Positions 42,741 through 52,114 are shown, counted from the first letter of the stretch. The stretch is DNA of 64,000 bases from an uncultured Prevotellaceae bacterium (GCA_900319385.1 ONOG01000004.1:1-64000), one strand, 5' to 3'. Numbers and translations are program-made. The notes: generated by a model from the letters alone, not told the origin.

Positions 42741-45700
42741 ATGAAAAATAATATTTTTATCAACAAATACGTGATGGCATGTGCCATCTCGATTGTCATT
42801 GCACTGGTGGGCTACATCTCGATGAGTACACTGCCCATCGAGCAATACCCCGATATCGCACCGCCAACGGTGGCGGTCAACACCAGCTACACCGGAGCCG
42901 ACCAGAACACAGTCATGAAATCGGTGATCCAGCCGCTGGAGGAAGCCATCAACGGTGTGCCCGACATGACCTATATCACAGCGAAGGCTTCGTCGAACGG
43001 TGACGTGGAAATCATGGTCTATTTCAAGCAGGGTACCGACCCCGACATGGCGGCTGTGAACGTGCAGAACCGCGTGGCCCGCGCCCAGGCGCTGCTGCCT
43101 GCCGACGTGACTAAGGTCGGCGTGACGGTGGAAAAGCGCCAGAACAACATCCTGCAGATTTTCGCCGTGCGCAGTGCTGACGGCAAATACGACGAGGACT
43201 TTGTGTCGAACTACGTCGATATCAACGTCAAGCCCCGACTGATGCGTATCACCGGTGTGGGTAACGTGCAGAGCATGGGTAATACTTACGCCCTGCGCAT
43301 CTGGCTCAAGCCCGACGTGATGGCACAGTACAACCTCACGCCGAACGACATCTTTGCTGCCATCGGCGGTCAGAGCTTCGTGTCGGCAGTGGGTTCGCTG
43401 GGTGAACAGTCGGAGAATGCCTACCAGTACTCGATGCAGTATAAGGGTACGCTGAAGAGTGTCGAAGAGTTCAACGACATCGTGCTTCGCACGGGCGAGG
43501 GTGGACACATCCTGCACCTGAGCGATGTGGCCGAGGTGAAGATCGGTGCGATGAGCTACAACTTCACCTCAAACATTATGGACCGTCCGGGTGCGCTCTT
43601 CATGGTGTTTGCGGCTCCGGGTGCCAATGCCACGGAAGTGAATGCCCGCATCAACCAGACGTTTGAGGAACTGAAGTCTTCGATGCCTGCCGGCCTGGAG
43701 TTCGTGACGATGATGACGAGCGACGACTTCCTCTTCGCAGCCATCCACAATGTAGTGGAGACCCTGGTCATCGCCATCATACTTGTCATCCTCGTCGTCT
43801 TCTTCTTCCTGCAGAACTTTAAGGCGACAATCATCCCCTCGATTTCGATTGTCGTGTCGCTGCTGGGTACGTTTGCCATCGTCTCGCTGGCAGGCTTCTC
43901 GCTCAACATCCTCACACTCTTTGCCCTCGTGCTGGCCATCGGTACGGTGGTCGATGACGCCATCGTCGTGGTCGAGGCGGTCATGGCGAAGATGGAAAAC
44001 GGCATCAGCGATGCCCGCGAAGCCACCCGCCAGGCGATGAACGAGGTGTCGGTAGCCGTCGTCTCCTGTACGTTGGTCTTCATGGCGGTGTTTATCCCCG
44101 TGATGTTCATGCCTGGCACTTCGGGCACCTTTTTCACCCAGTTCGGTGTCACCATTGCATCGTCCGTGGGACTTTCGTGTGTGTCTGCCCTGACGCTGTG
44201 TCCGGCCCTCTGCGCCATCATGATGCGTGTGACCGAAGGTAAGAAGGATGGCAAGAGCCTGACCTATTACACCAAGAAAGCCTACGAAGTGAGCTACAAC
44301 GCTATATACAATAAGTACAGCAAAGCCGTACAGAAGTTCATCAAGCGCCCCATCCTGGCGTGGGGTCTGCTGGCGGTGGCAGCCGTGCTGTTGGTATTCT
44401 TCATGAAGAGTCTGCCCTCCGGCCTCGTGCCTCAAGAGGACCAGGGCGTGTTCCTGGTAGAAGTACAGGCTCCGGAAGGCTCGACCCTGAAGCAGACCCG
44501 TGAGATGGTGAAGCTGGTGGAGGAGAAGGTGAAGAAGATTCCCGAACTGGAGAGTTTTGCCTCAGTATGCGGCTACGGTATGATTTCAGGTGCCGGTTCG
44601 AACTATGCCACGATGGTGGTGCGTCTGAAGAACTGGGACGACCGTCCGGGTATGAACCACCTGCTTGCCCTGGTTGCAGGACGCTTCTATTACGACTGCC
44701 AGGACATCAAGAATCTGCTGGTGATTCCGTTCGAAATGCCTCAGATTCCGGGTTACGGTACGAGTAACGACATCATGCTGGCGGTCGAAGATCCCACCGA
44801 CGGCAACCTGTCGGAGTTTGCCAAGCAGACCGAGCATTTCCTGAACAAACTGACTGAGCGGCCTGAGATAGCCTCAGCCATGTCAACTTATTCTGAACGC
44901 TTCCCGAAGTATCAGGTCGATGTCGATGCAGCCCAGTGCAGCCGTGCCGGCGTGTCACCCGCCGAAGTGCTGAATACGCTCGGCGTTTTCTGCGGTGGTG
45001 CCTACATCGGCAACTTCAACCAGTTTGGTAAAGTGTATCGCATCATGTCGTCGGCTTCGCCAGAGTATCGCCTCGACCCCTCGTCGCTCAACAACATCTT
45101 CGTTCAGGTGGGCAGCGGCAAGATGGCTCCCATCTCCGAATTCGTCAGTCTGAAGGAGATTGTCGGCCCTGCCAATATCGAACACTTCAACCTGTTCCAG
45201 AGCATTACCTGTATCGTCAAACCTGGTAGCGGCTACACCGAGGGCGATGCCCATAAGGCGATTGCCGAGGTGTTCAGGGAAGAGATGCCTTCGACAGCTG
45301 CCTACGAGTATAGCGGCATGTCGCGTGAGGTGGAAGAGGCGGCGGGCTCGAATGCCACTGCACTTATCTACGTCATCTGTGCCATCCTCATCTACCTCAT
45401 CCTGGCTTCGCTGTACAATTCGTGGTTCACGCCCTGGGCCGTACTGTTCAGTGTGCCGTTCGGACTGATGGGCGCCTTTGTGTTTGCTTATCTGGGCTAC
45501 ACACAGGAAATCCCCGGCATGGACAACAACATCTACTTGCAGACGGGTGTCATCATGCTGATCGGCCTATTGGCCAAGACCGCCATCCTGATTACCGAGT
45601 TCGCCTCCGAACGCCGAGCGCAAGGCATGAGCATTCGAGATGCCGCTTTCGAGGCCTGCAAGGAACGTCTGCGCCCCATCCTGATGACGGTGCTCACGAT

Positions 45701-45905
45701 GATTATAGGTATGATTCCGCTGGTGATCGAAGGCGGTGCCGGTGCCAATGGTAACCGTGCCCTCGCACTCGGCGTCATCGGAGGTATGACCATCGGCACC
45801 ATCGCCCTGCTGTTTGTCGTGCCTGCCTTCTTCATCGTCTTCCAGAAGCTGCACGAACGCTTCCAGGGACAAGTCATCCAAACCAAAGAGAAAGAGGAGG
45901 AATAA
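42741..45905 (+). CDS. RND efflux pump (HAE1/AcrB family)
   Basis: This 1054-residue pump starts MKNNIFINKYVMACAISIV. Asp405 and Asp406 in VVDDA match the proton-relay residues of helix 4, and GLLAKTAILITEFA and GMIPLVIEGGAG fit the second half. Large periplasmic loops with a binding pocket are expected. It is closer to hydrophobic-amphiphilic multidrug pumps (AcrB, MexB) than the pump at 14096-17284. The substrate is unknown. The stop codon is two bases before the channel gene start. Confidence 0.93.
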   Translation: MKNNIFINKYVMACAISIVIALVGYISMSTLPIEQYPDIAPPTVAVNTSYTGADQNTVMKSVIQPLEEAINGVPDMTYITAKASSNGDVEIMVYFKQGTDPDMAAVNVQNRVARAQALLPADVTKVGVTVEKRQNNILQIFAVRSADGKYDEDFVSNYVDINVKPRLMRITGVGNVQSMGNTYALRIWLKPDVMAQYNLTPNDIFAAIGGQSFVSAVGSLGEQSENAYQYSMQYKGTLKSVEEFNDIVLRTGEGGHILHLSDVAEVKIGAMSYNFTSNIMDRPGALFMVFAAPGANATEVNARINQTFEELKSSMPAGLEFVTMMTSDDFLFAAIHNVVETLVIAIILVILVVFFFLQNFKATIIPSISIVVSLLGTFAIVSLAGFSLNILTLFALVLAIGTVVDDAIVVVEAVMAKMENGISDAREATRQAMNEVSVAVVSCTLVFMAVFIPVMFMPGTSGTFFTQFGVTIASSVGLSCVSALTLCPALCAIMMRVTEGKKDGKSLTYYTKKAYEVSYNAIYNKYSKAVQKFIKRPILAWGLLAVAAVLLVFFMKSLPSGLVPQEDQGVFLVEVQAPEGSTLKQTREMVKLVEEKVKKIPELESFASVCGYGMISGAGSNYATMVVRLKNWDDRPGMNHLLALVAGRFYYDCQDIKNLLVIPFEMPQIPGYGTSNDIMLAVEDPTDGNLSEFAKQTEHFLNKLTERPEIASAMSTYSERFPKYQVDVDAAQCSRAGVSPAEVLNTLGVFCGGAYIGNFNQFGKVYRIMSSASPEYRLDPSSLNNIFVQVGSGKMAPISEFVSLKEIVGPANIEHFNLFQSITCIVKPGSGYTEGDAHKAIAEVFREEMPSTAAYEYSGMSREVEEAAGSNATALIYVICAILIYLILASLYNSWFTPWAVLFSVPFGLMGAFVFAYLGYTQEIPGMDNNIYLQTGVIMLIGLLAKTAILITEFASERRAQGMSIRDAAFEACKERLRPILMTVLTMIIGMIPLVIEGGAGANGNRALALGVIGGMTIGTIALLFVVPAFFIVFQKLHERFQGQVIQTKEKEEE

Positions 45906-45907
45906 AT

Positions 45908-47350
45908 ATGAAAAGACTTAGCAATATCATCACAGTCGCAGCCGTGAGCCTGATGCTCACGGGCTGCGGACTCTATCAGAAGTATGAGCAGAAAACCGAA
46001 ACACCTGCCAATGTCTTCGGCTACAATGCCGACGGCAGCGTGATCGACGGCTCTGCCACGGGCGACAGCACGTCCATCGCCCAGATGTCGTGGCGCGAAT
46101 TCTTCACCGACCCGATGCTGCAGCAGCTCATCGAGCAGGTGCTCGCCAACAACACCGACCTCAATTCTGCCCGCATTGCTGTCGAGAAGAGCGAGGCTGC
46201 ATTGAAGATGGCCCGCATGGCATACCTGCCTTCGCTCCAGTTTGCACCGCAGGGTGCACTCGCCCGATTCGACAACAATCCGTGGTCGAAAACCTACGAC
46301 CTGCCGCTGCAGCTGTCGTTAGACCTCGACGTGTTCGGCAGCATCACCAACCAGAAGCGCGCTTCGAAGGCAGCCCTCCTGCAGGCGCAGATGTCGGAAC
46401 AGGTAGTCCGTTCCAACCTCATCGCCCTCACCGCGCATTATTACTACTACCTGCAGATGCTCGACCAGCAGTTGGATATCCTCGTGCAGACCGACAGCCT
46501 CTGGAAAAAGTCGCTTGACACACAGATGTCGCTGTGGGAGAACGGTAAGTCGTACAAGACTGCTGTCAGCCAGATGGAAGCTTCCTATCTGGATGTCAAG
46601 ACCCAAATCGTCGATATCCGCCGACTCATCCTGTTCACAGAGAACATGCTCTGCAGTATGTTGGGCAGTACACCCCAGCACATCGCACGACAGAAAGGGG
46701 GCAGCTTGGCGCTGGCACATCCCGATGCCCAGGGCGGCGAAACCGGTCAGCCCATGTTCGACACGAAGTACCTGCGCACAGGTTTCCCATCGGCGATGCT
46801 CGAGCGTCGTCCCGACATCCGGATGGCCAACCATGCGATGGAAGAGGCTTTCTACAACACGAAAGCTGCACGCGCAGCCTTCTTCCCCAGCATCACGCTG
46901 AGTGGCTCTGCCGGTTGGACAAACTCCGCCGGCGGTCTGGTTGTTGACCCTGGAAAGCTGTTGCTCAGTGCCATCGGCCAACTCACTCAGCCCATCTTTG
47001 CCCGCGGCAAGCTGAAGGCAAACCTGCGCATCGCTCAACTCACCGAGGAGGACCTGCAGAAGAAGTACGTGCAGACCGTCATCGATGCAGGCAACGATGT
47101 GAACGAAGCCATGGCCGACTGTATGGCTGCCCGCGAGAAACAACAGTACTACCATCGTCAGATCGAGGTGCTCCGCGAGGCATACAGAGGTACGCACGAA
47201 CTGATGGACAACGGCAAGGCAAGTTATCTTGAGGTGCTGACCGCCCAGGAGAGCCTGCTGAGTGCCCAGCTAAGCGAAGTCAGCAACCTGTTCGACGGCA
47301 CGTTGGGCGTGGTTGCCCTCTATGTCGCCCTTGGCGGTGGCGTCGAATAA
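45908..47350 (+). CDS. Outer-membrane efflux lipoprotein (OprM/NodT type)
   Basis: This 480-residue protein has a lipobox (LMLTGC, Cys near residue 20), which differs from the cleaved signal of the first operon's channel, and two outer-membrane efflux domains. The stretch FRTGFPSAMLERRPDIRMAN-like segment (here TGFPSAMLERRPDIRMA) is the well-kept NodT mark. It completes the adaptor-pump-channel operon and is followed after 41 bases by a MORN-protein gene. Confidence 0.92.
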   Translation: MKRLSNIITVAAVSLMLTGCGLYQKYEQKTETPANVFGYNADGSVIDGSATGDSTSIAQMSWREFFTDPMLQQLIEQVLANNTDLNSARIAVEKSEAALKMARMAYLPSLQFAPQGALARFDNNPWSKTYDLPLQLSLDLDVFGSITNQKRASKAALLQAQMSEQVVRSNLIALTAHYYYYLQMLDQQLDILVQTDSLWKKSLDTQMSLWENGKSYKTAVSQMEASYLDVKTQIVDIRRLILFTENMLCSMLGSTPQHIARQKGGSLALAHPDAQGGETGQPMFDTKYLRTGFPSAMLERRPDIRMANHAMEEAFYNTKAARAAFFPSITLSGSAGWTNSAGGLVVDPGKLLLSAIGQLTQPIFARGKLKANLRIAQLTEEDLQKKYVQTVIDAGNDVNEAMADCMAAREKQQYYHRQIEVLREAYRGTHELMDNGKASYLEVLTAQESLLSAQLSEVSNLFDGTLGVVALYVALGGGVE

Positions 47351-47360
47351 CAATTCTTCG

Positions 47361-47388
47361 CTTCACCTTTCACCCTTCACGCTTCACG
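47361..47388 (+). repeat. Heptanucleotide array (CTTCACC/CTTCACG type)
   Basis: Exactly four units CTTCACC, TTTCACC, CTTCACG, CTTCACG end three bases before the MORN-protein ATG at 47392. Confidence 0.85.
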
Positions 47389-47391
47389 TTT

Positions 47392-48129
47392 ATGAAAAAA
47401 ATTCTTTGCTTGTTAAGTCTGTTCGCCACCCTGTCGGCACAGGCACAGTTCACTCGTCTGACACGTCATCCCGACATCCCCGTCCAGTATGACGCAGCCT
47501 TTGTCGATTTGGTCAAAGGATACTACAGCGGTACGGTCAAATCGTCCTACGGACAGTATTTCGGCCACCTGTCGCCCGACCAGAATGTCTATGGCTACGG
47601 CACGTTCTTCACCGACCAGGACGGAGAGATCTGCGGACAGTTTCGCAACGGCGACCTCATCGTCGGCATCCGCATGGGTACAGCCATCGTGCGAGTCGGC
47701 ACCGAGGACCACTACACAGCCTACGACCTGCTGACGGGCGAAGCCCAGTATGTGTTTCTGAACGACGAGAAGTACAAGCTCGACGCCGAGCATCTGGCAT
47801 CGTGGCGCTACGTGCAGTTGGCGTACAAGAACGGAGACAAATACGTCGGTGAGACCGTAGACGGCAAGCGCGACGGCTATGGCATCTACTACTACGCCAA
47901 CGGCAACTTCTACTTTGGACGCTACAAGGACAACAAGGCCGTAGGCTACGGAGCGCTGTTCAAGACCGACAACCACGTTTCGATACAGTATTGGGACGGG
48001 CCGTCGGAAGCTGAGCAGGATGCTGCAGCCCAGGCCGAACTGGAGGCTGCCGCAGCTGCTGCCGAGGCTGCGCAGAAGTCCGAGAAGAAGCCTGCCAAGC
48101 GCCGAAACGTCAACGCCTGGAGCCGGTAG
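47392..48129 (+). CDS. Secreted MORN-repeat protein
   Basis: This 245-residue protein has a signal peptide (about residues 1-19, ending AQAQ) and MORN-like repeats: FGHLSPDQNVYGYGTFF near residue 60, and GDKYVGETVDGKRDGYGIYY with FGRYKDNKAVGYGALF at about 145-190. MORN repeats in bacteria are linked to membrane or envelope proteins. The C-terminus has an Ala/Glu-rich helix and a basic tail (KKPAKRR). It follows the efflux channel gene and may be read with it. Its function is unknown. Confidence 0.75.
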   Translation: MKKILCLLSLFATLSAQAQFTRLTRHPDIPVQYDAAFVDLVKGYYSGTVKSSYGQYFGHLSPDQNVYGYGTFFTDQDGEICGQFRNGDLIVGIRMGTAIVRVGTEDHYTAYDLLTGEAQYVFLNDEKYKLDAEHLASWRYVQLAYKNGDKYVGETVDGKRDGYGIYYYANGNFYFGRYKDNKAVGYGALFKTDNHVSIQYWDGPSEAEQDAAAQAELEAAAAAAEAAQKSEKKPAKRRNVNAWSR

Positions 48130-48160
48130 CGCGAAGCGAAAGTAAAGATTTTGTCTGGTA

Positions 48161-48221
48161 AAAAGCCCCGAAGGGGCAACAGAATACAGGCAGGGGTGGA
48201 GCGAAGCGAAACCCCTGCCTG
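48161..48221. repeat. Two-hairpin intergenic palindromic element
   Basis: GCCCC (48165-48169) pairs with GGGGC (48173-48177). CAGGCAGGGGT (48187-48197) pairs with ACCCCTGCCTG (48211-48221). AGCGAAGCGAAA links them and also appears earlier at about 48131. This type of element recurs in other Bacteroidetes genomes. It sits between convergent genes and may end transcription from both sides. Confidence 0.8.
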
Positions 48222-48266
48222 TTGTTATGTCTGTACCGCAGCCAACTCTGGAGGACGGTGCAAGAA

Positions 48267-48287
48267 TGTTTAGTGTTTAGTGTTTAG
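48267..48287. repeat. Heptanucleotide array (TGTTTAG type)
   Basis: Three perfect TGTTTAG units. The same motif is used at 24644-24671. Confidence 0.8.
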
Positions 48288-48345
48288 TGTACTGGCTGAC
48301 TTACTTATATACTATATATTCAGCACACGAAACCTCTGCTTGCGA

Positions 48346-51300
48346 TTAGTCCAATGCGTCGAGCAGGATGAAGCCAGCCCAGTAGAAGGGGGTGGCGTAG
48401 GGGTTGCGACCACGGTCGTCGGTGTAGTCGCGGACGGCGTGTTGTGCCATGCGCAGGGCTTCGCGCTTGGTCTTTCCTTCGGCCAGATGCTGATAGAAAT
48501 GTTCCATGAGCATCTCGGTGGCGCGGTCGTCCACACTCCACAGACTCATGAGCAGCGTCTGGCATCCGGCTTTCTTGAAGCCACGTTGCAGTCCGAAGAC
48601 GCCGTCGCCATTCACCGTGCCCAGTCCAGTCTGACAAGCGCTGAGCACTGCGAGCTCGATGTTGCGCAGGTCGGTCTTCGAGATTTCCCACGCGGTCAGG
48701 ATGCCATCGTCGTGGGCATGGAGCGATGCCTGCCCCGTGAGGGCTTCGTTGGCACCGGCGAGGAAGAGACCCGAGCCCATCAGCATGCGGTCCTCGGGCT
48801 CTGTGCGTGTGAGCAGCATACCCAGAAAACCCAATTTGTCTTTCGACGCCTTGCGCTCGGCCTGACGCTCGGTCCAGTAGAATCCGTGGGTGGCGATGTG
48901 CAGCAGCTGGGTCGGACTGCCGGCCACCTGCTGTCGGAAGGCTTCTTCTGTCCCTTCGCCGCCCGTAAGGAGCGAAATCTGAATGCCGTTCTCCTGCAAC
49001 TGGTCGGCAATGTTGCGCGCCTCGGTCAGCGTGGCAGGCAGGTATTCGATGCCCACCTGGCGTAGCGAGTCGGGCAGCATGGCGAGGCTGACGGTGTCGG
49101 CTTGTGCGGCTGCTTGGGCATCGGCCTGGCGCATGTAGCTGATACCTCCGTAGATGGTGGCGTTTAGCAGTGAGCGGCGTGGCTGGCTGACGGCCAGTTG
49201 GCGAGTGGACGAAAGTCGGTACATCTGCCAGCGGTCGCCTGTCAGCAGGTCGCTGTCCTCCATCGGCAGCGACTCCAGGGCGATGGTGTAGAGTTCGGCT
49301 GCTGGGGAGAAATAGACGGTGCTGACGCTGTCCATCTCGCTCTGGATTGGGCCGAACAGCAGTTTGGCGAGCGTCGGAGTGTTGTAGCGACGTTTGCTGC
49401 GCACGGCCTTGAGCTGTGCCTCGTTGCAGAGGACGGTGAAGCGTGGTGTGGCGTAGTCGGCACCGAGGGTGAATGCGGCGTAGTAGCTGCTGTCGTTGAC
49501 CTGCGAACGGTAGTGGATAAATTCGACCGCCAATTCGTGGGGATGCAGCTTCTGCTTGACTTCGTGCCAGTCGATGCGCAGGTTTTTTGTGAAGTCGCCG
49601 TAGGCTTTGCACTGCTGTAGCAGGGCACGTTCCTCGCGCTTTACCAGTTTGAACAGCGAGTCGGTGTTGAGGGTGCGCTCGGCCTTGGGCAGTGTGAACT
49701 GCTCGTTGATCAGTCGGTGGGTGGCCTGCAACTGTTGGTAGCGCTGTGCCAGCGCCGAGTCGTTGCTCTCGACGATGAGGTTTTGCATCTCGATCTCGCT
49801 GTTGAGCAACAGTCCCTTGGCCAGCAGCGTGGCGTTGTAGGCATTCTCGATGATGGGACGGGTGGGGAAGTGCGAGGTGAATGCAGGCAGCTGGCGCAGA
49901 TACCAGCGGTTGACACTGTGCCAGTAGTGGTTGCGCTCGGCAGCGGTGAGGTTGGCAAAGGTCTGCAGAATGACGTCGGTGAAGCACTCCGTGGCGTTGA
50001 TGGCGGTGCGTTGCGCCAGGCTGTCGTTGTGGTTGTAGGCGTAGTAGATGGCTTGGTTGGCCAGTTGCTGCGCATAGTTGGGGTGGTCGGTGCCAAAGAT
50101 GGCGCGGATGCGTTCGAGGGCATTCGCTCCGTACTTCACCGCCTCGGCATAGTCGCCTTTGTGGAAGTAGAAACGGGCAAGGCTGGTGAGCGACTCGGCA
50201 AAGTCGGGATGTTCGCGCCCGAGTATGCTGTCACGGATGCCGATGGCCATCATGCCAGTCTGCTCAGCCCGCTCGTAGTCGCCCATGCCATCGTAGTAGT
50301 CGGCCTGGTTGGCTAGCGTATTGGCATAATCGCGGGTGAAGCGTCCGCCCTGCCGCTCGCGCAGGTCAAGTGCCTGCGAACCCCACTGCACGGCGTGGTT
50401 GTATTCGCCCAGGAAATAGTAGTAGCGCGCCAGGTTGTTGACCGACTGTGCATAGTCGGGATGCATCTCGCCAAGGATTCGTTCGCGAATCTGCAGGGCT
50501 TCCATGCCAACACGGACGGCTGCACGATAGTTGCCCATGCGCGAGTAGTAGCCAGCGAGGTTGGAGAGCGACTGGGCTGTCTCGGGGTGGTCGGTGCCGT
50601 AGAGCTGACGTCGCAGCTCGACAGCCTGCGTTCCGAGGTCGATGGCCAGGTGATAGTTGCCTTTGTAGGAATGGTATCGCGCCAGATGGTTGAGCGACTG
50701 CGCATAGTCGGGGTGCTGTTCGCCCAGCACGGCACGCCGGATTTCGAGTGCCTGCTCGCCATAGCGGATAGCCTCGTCGTAGTGGCCGCTGCGCGAATGG
50801 TAGCCCGCCAGGTTGCTGACCATCTGGGCATACACCTCGTCGTTGGTGCCGGCCAGACGTGTGCGGATGTCGATTGCCTGCGTTTCGAGTTCAATGGCGC
50901 GGGCAAACTGTGAGACGTAGGAAAGATATTTGGAAAGATGGTTCAGCGCCTGGGCATACTCCAGACTTTCGGTACCGAACAATCGTTTGCGCAGTGGCAG
51001 CACCTCTTCGCCCAGCCGCACTGCCTCGGTGTAGTGGCCGCTGCGCGAATGGTAGCCAGCCATGTCGAGTTGGGCGGTGGCATAGTCGGCCGACTGCGGG
51101 CCCTTGTTCCGTCGGTAGTAGTCGCACACACGCTCCCCCTCTTGCAGGGCCTCGTCGAGGCGTCCGACGTAAGACAGGAACTTGGCGTGGCGACTGAGCG
51201 CATGGACATAGCGCACGCTGTCGCTTGGGACTGCCAAACTATAGTGCTGCATCAGACGTTCAGCAGCCAGAAGTGCACCGTCGTAGTCACCTTCGTCGCG

Positions 51301-51468
51301 CAGGTGTTCCATCTGCACCTCCAACGTGTCGGCAGGTGTCTGGGCATGAATGGGGATAAAGGAAAGACTCTGGACAACGAAAAAAAACAGAAAAACGCAG
51401 AAATACACAGACCTAATCTTCCGTGTATCCCTCTCCAGACCGTCTATTTTCGGCTTATAAATTTCCAA
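48346..51468 (-). CDS. TPR-CHAT protease-like protein, exported
   Basis: This 1040-residue protein has a hydrophobic signal-like segment (about residues 21-42, ending IHAQ), about ten tetratricopeptide repeats of 42 residues (about 50-480, pattern HPDYAQSLNHLARYHSYKGNY, given for its core), a helical linker, and a C-terminal CHAT domain with the caspase-type dyad His861 in ATHGFYW and Cys945 in LSACQTGLG. CHAT proteases cut proteins, and their TPR parts bind partners. The start is a TTG (LEIYK) or a GTG at 51408. It is read last of the porU-porV-ispF group, 88 bases after ispF. Target and trigger are unknown; a periplasmic place is unusual for defence-type CHAT proteins. Confidence 0.85.
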   Translation of the reverse strand: MEIYKPKIDGLERDTRKIRSVYFCVFLFFFVVQSLSFIPIHAQTPADTLEVQMEHLRDEGDYDGALLAAERLMQHYSLAVPSDSVRYVHALSRHAKFLSYVGRLDEALQEGERVCDYYRRNKGPQSADYATAQLDMAGYHSRSGHYTEAVRLGEEVLPLRKRLFGTESLEYAQALNHLSKYLSYVSQFARAIELETQAIDIRTRLAGTNDEVYAQMVSNLAGYHSRSGHYDEAIRYGEQALEIRRAVLGEQHPDYAQSLNHLARYHSYKGNYHLAIDLGTQAVELRRQLYGTDHPETAQSLSNLAGYYSRMGNYRAAVRVGMEALQIRERILGEMHPDYAQSVNNLARYYYFLGEYNHAVQWGSQALDLRERQGGRFTRDYANTLANQADYYDGMGDYERAEQTGMMAIGIRDSILGREHPDFAESLTSLARFYFHKGDYAEAVKYGANALERIRAIFGTDHPNYAQQLANQAIYYAYNHNDSLAQRTAINATECFTDVILQTFANLTAAERNHYWHSVNRWYLRQLPAFTSHFPTRPIIENAYNATLLAKGLLLNSEIEMQNLIVESNDSALAQRYQQLQATHRLINEQFTLPKAERTLNTDSLFKLVKREERALLQQCKAYGDFTKNLRIDWHEVKQKLHPHELAVEFIHYRSQVNDSSYYAAFTLGADYATPRFTVLCNEAQLKAVRSKRRYNTPTLAKLLFGPIQSEMDSVSTVYFSPAAELYTIALESLPMEDSDLLTGDRWQMYRLSSTRQLAVSQPRRSLLNATIYGGISYMRQADAQAAAQADTVSLAMLPDSLRQVGIEYLPATLTEARNIADQLQENGIQISLLTGGEGTEEAFRQQVAGSPTQLLHIATHGFYWTERQAERKASKDKLGFLGMLLTRTEPEDRMLMGSGLFLAGANEALTGQASLHAHDDGILTAWEISKTDLRNIELAVLSACQTGLGTVNGDGVFGLQRGFKKAGCQTLLMSLWSVDDRATEMLMEHFYQHLAEGKTKREALRMAQHAVRDYTDDRGRNPYATPFYWAGFILLDALD

Positions 51469-51535
51469 TTTCCAATTTTTATCAGCGGATGTTCGCCGAT
51501 ATCCACGGTTTTTAGGTTTTTAAGTTTTTAAGTTT

Positions 51536-51575
51536 TCACTCTTCACTTTTCACTTTTCACTTTTCACCCTTCACC
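51536..51575 (-). repeat. Heptanucleotide array (GTGAAAA in mRNA sense) containing the ispF stop codon
   Basis: About five units lie between ispF and the TPR-CHAT gene. The ispF stop (TGA, 51559-51557) and the residues GEK lie in it. Confidence 0.85.
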
Positions 51576-52045
51576 ACCAGTGCGACGGCATAGGCACTGA
51601 TACCCTCTTCGCGACCGGTGAAGCCAAGGCGTTCGGTCGTCGTGGCCTTGATGCTCACGTCATCGACGGGGATGCCCATCACCTCGGCCAGCGTCTGCTG
51701 CATCTGGGGGATGTGCGGGTTCAGTTTGGGATGTTCGGCGCAGATGGTGGCATCGATGTTGCCGACCTCGTAGCCTTTCTCGCGCAGCAAGGCAAGCGTT
51801 TTTCGCAGCAGAATCTTGCTGTCGATACCGGCATACTCGCCTGCCGTGTCGGGAAAGTGGAAACCGATGTCGCGCAGGTTAGCAGCACCGAGCAGGGCGT
51901 CGCAGATGGCATGAATGAGCACGTCGGCATCGCTATGGCCCAACAGACCATGTGTGTGGGGTATGCGAACACCGCCAAGCCAAAGGTCGCGACCTTCGAC
52001 AAGGCGGTGTACGTCGTAGCCAAGTCCAATACGGATATTCATCAT
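51557..52045 (-). CDS. ispF: 2-C-methyl-D-erythritol 2,4-cyclodiphosphate synthase
   Basis: This enzyme closes the cyclodiphosphate in the non-mevalonate isoprenoid pathway. The 162-residue protein has the zinc ligands in GYDVHRL and HSDADVLIHA, and ATTTERLGFTGREEGIS near the C-terminus. The first of two adjacent ATGs (MMNIRIG) is taken as the start; an upstream frame lies in the heptamer array. The window also has dxr, but not ispD, ispE, ispG or ispH. It is read after porV. Confidence 0.93.
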   Translation of the reverse strand: MMNIRIGLGYDVHRLVEGRDLWLGGVRIPHTHGLLGHSDADVLIHAICDALLGAANLRDIGFHFPDTAGEYAGIDSKILLRKTLALLREKGYEVGNIDATICAEHPKLNPHIPQMQQTLAEVMGIPVDDVSIKATTTERLGFTGREEGISAYAVALVVKGEK

Positions 52046-52053
52046 AGAATCAT

Positions 52054-52114
52054 TGTTCACTCTTCACTCTTCACTTTTCACTCTTCACTTTTCACTTTTC
52101 ACTTTTTACTTTTA
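52054..52114 (-). repeat. Heptanucleotide array (GTGAAAA in mRNA sense) between porV and ispF
   Basis: About eight units fill the whole gap between porV and ispF. The porV stop codon (TAA, 52114-52112) lies in a modified unit (ACTTTTA), and the other end is nine bases before the ispF start. Confidence 0.85.

Noticed and set aside
811-52114. Heptamer arrays considered as CRISPR arrays
   Set aside because: They have no spacers and no repeats of 25-40 bases, and no cas gene is present.
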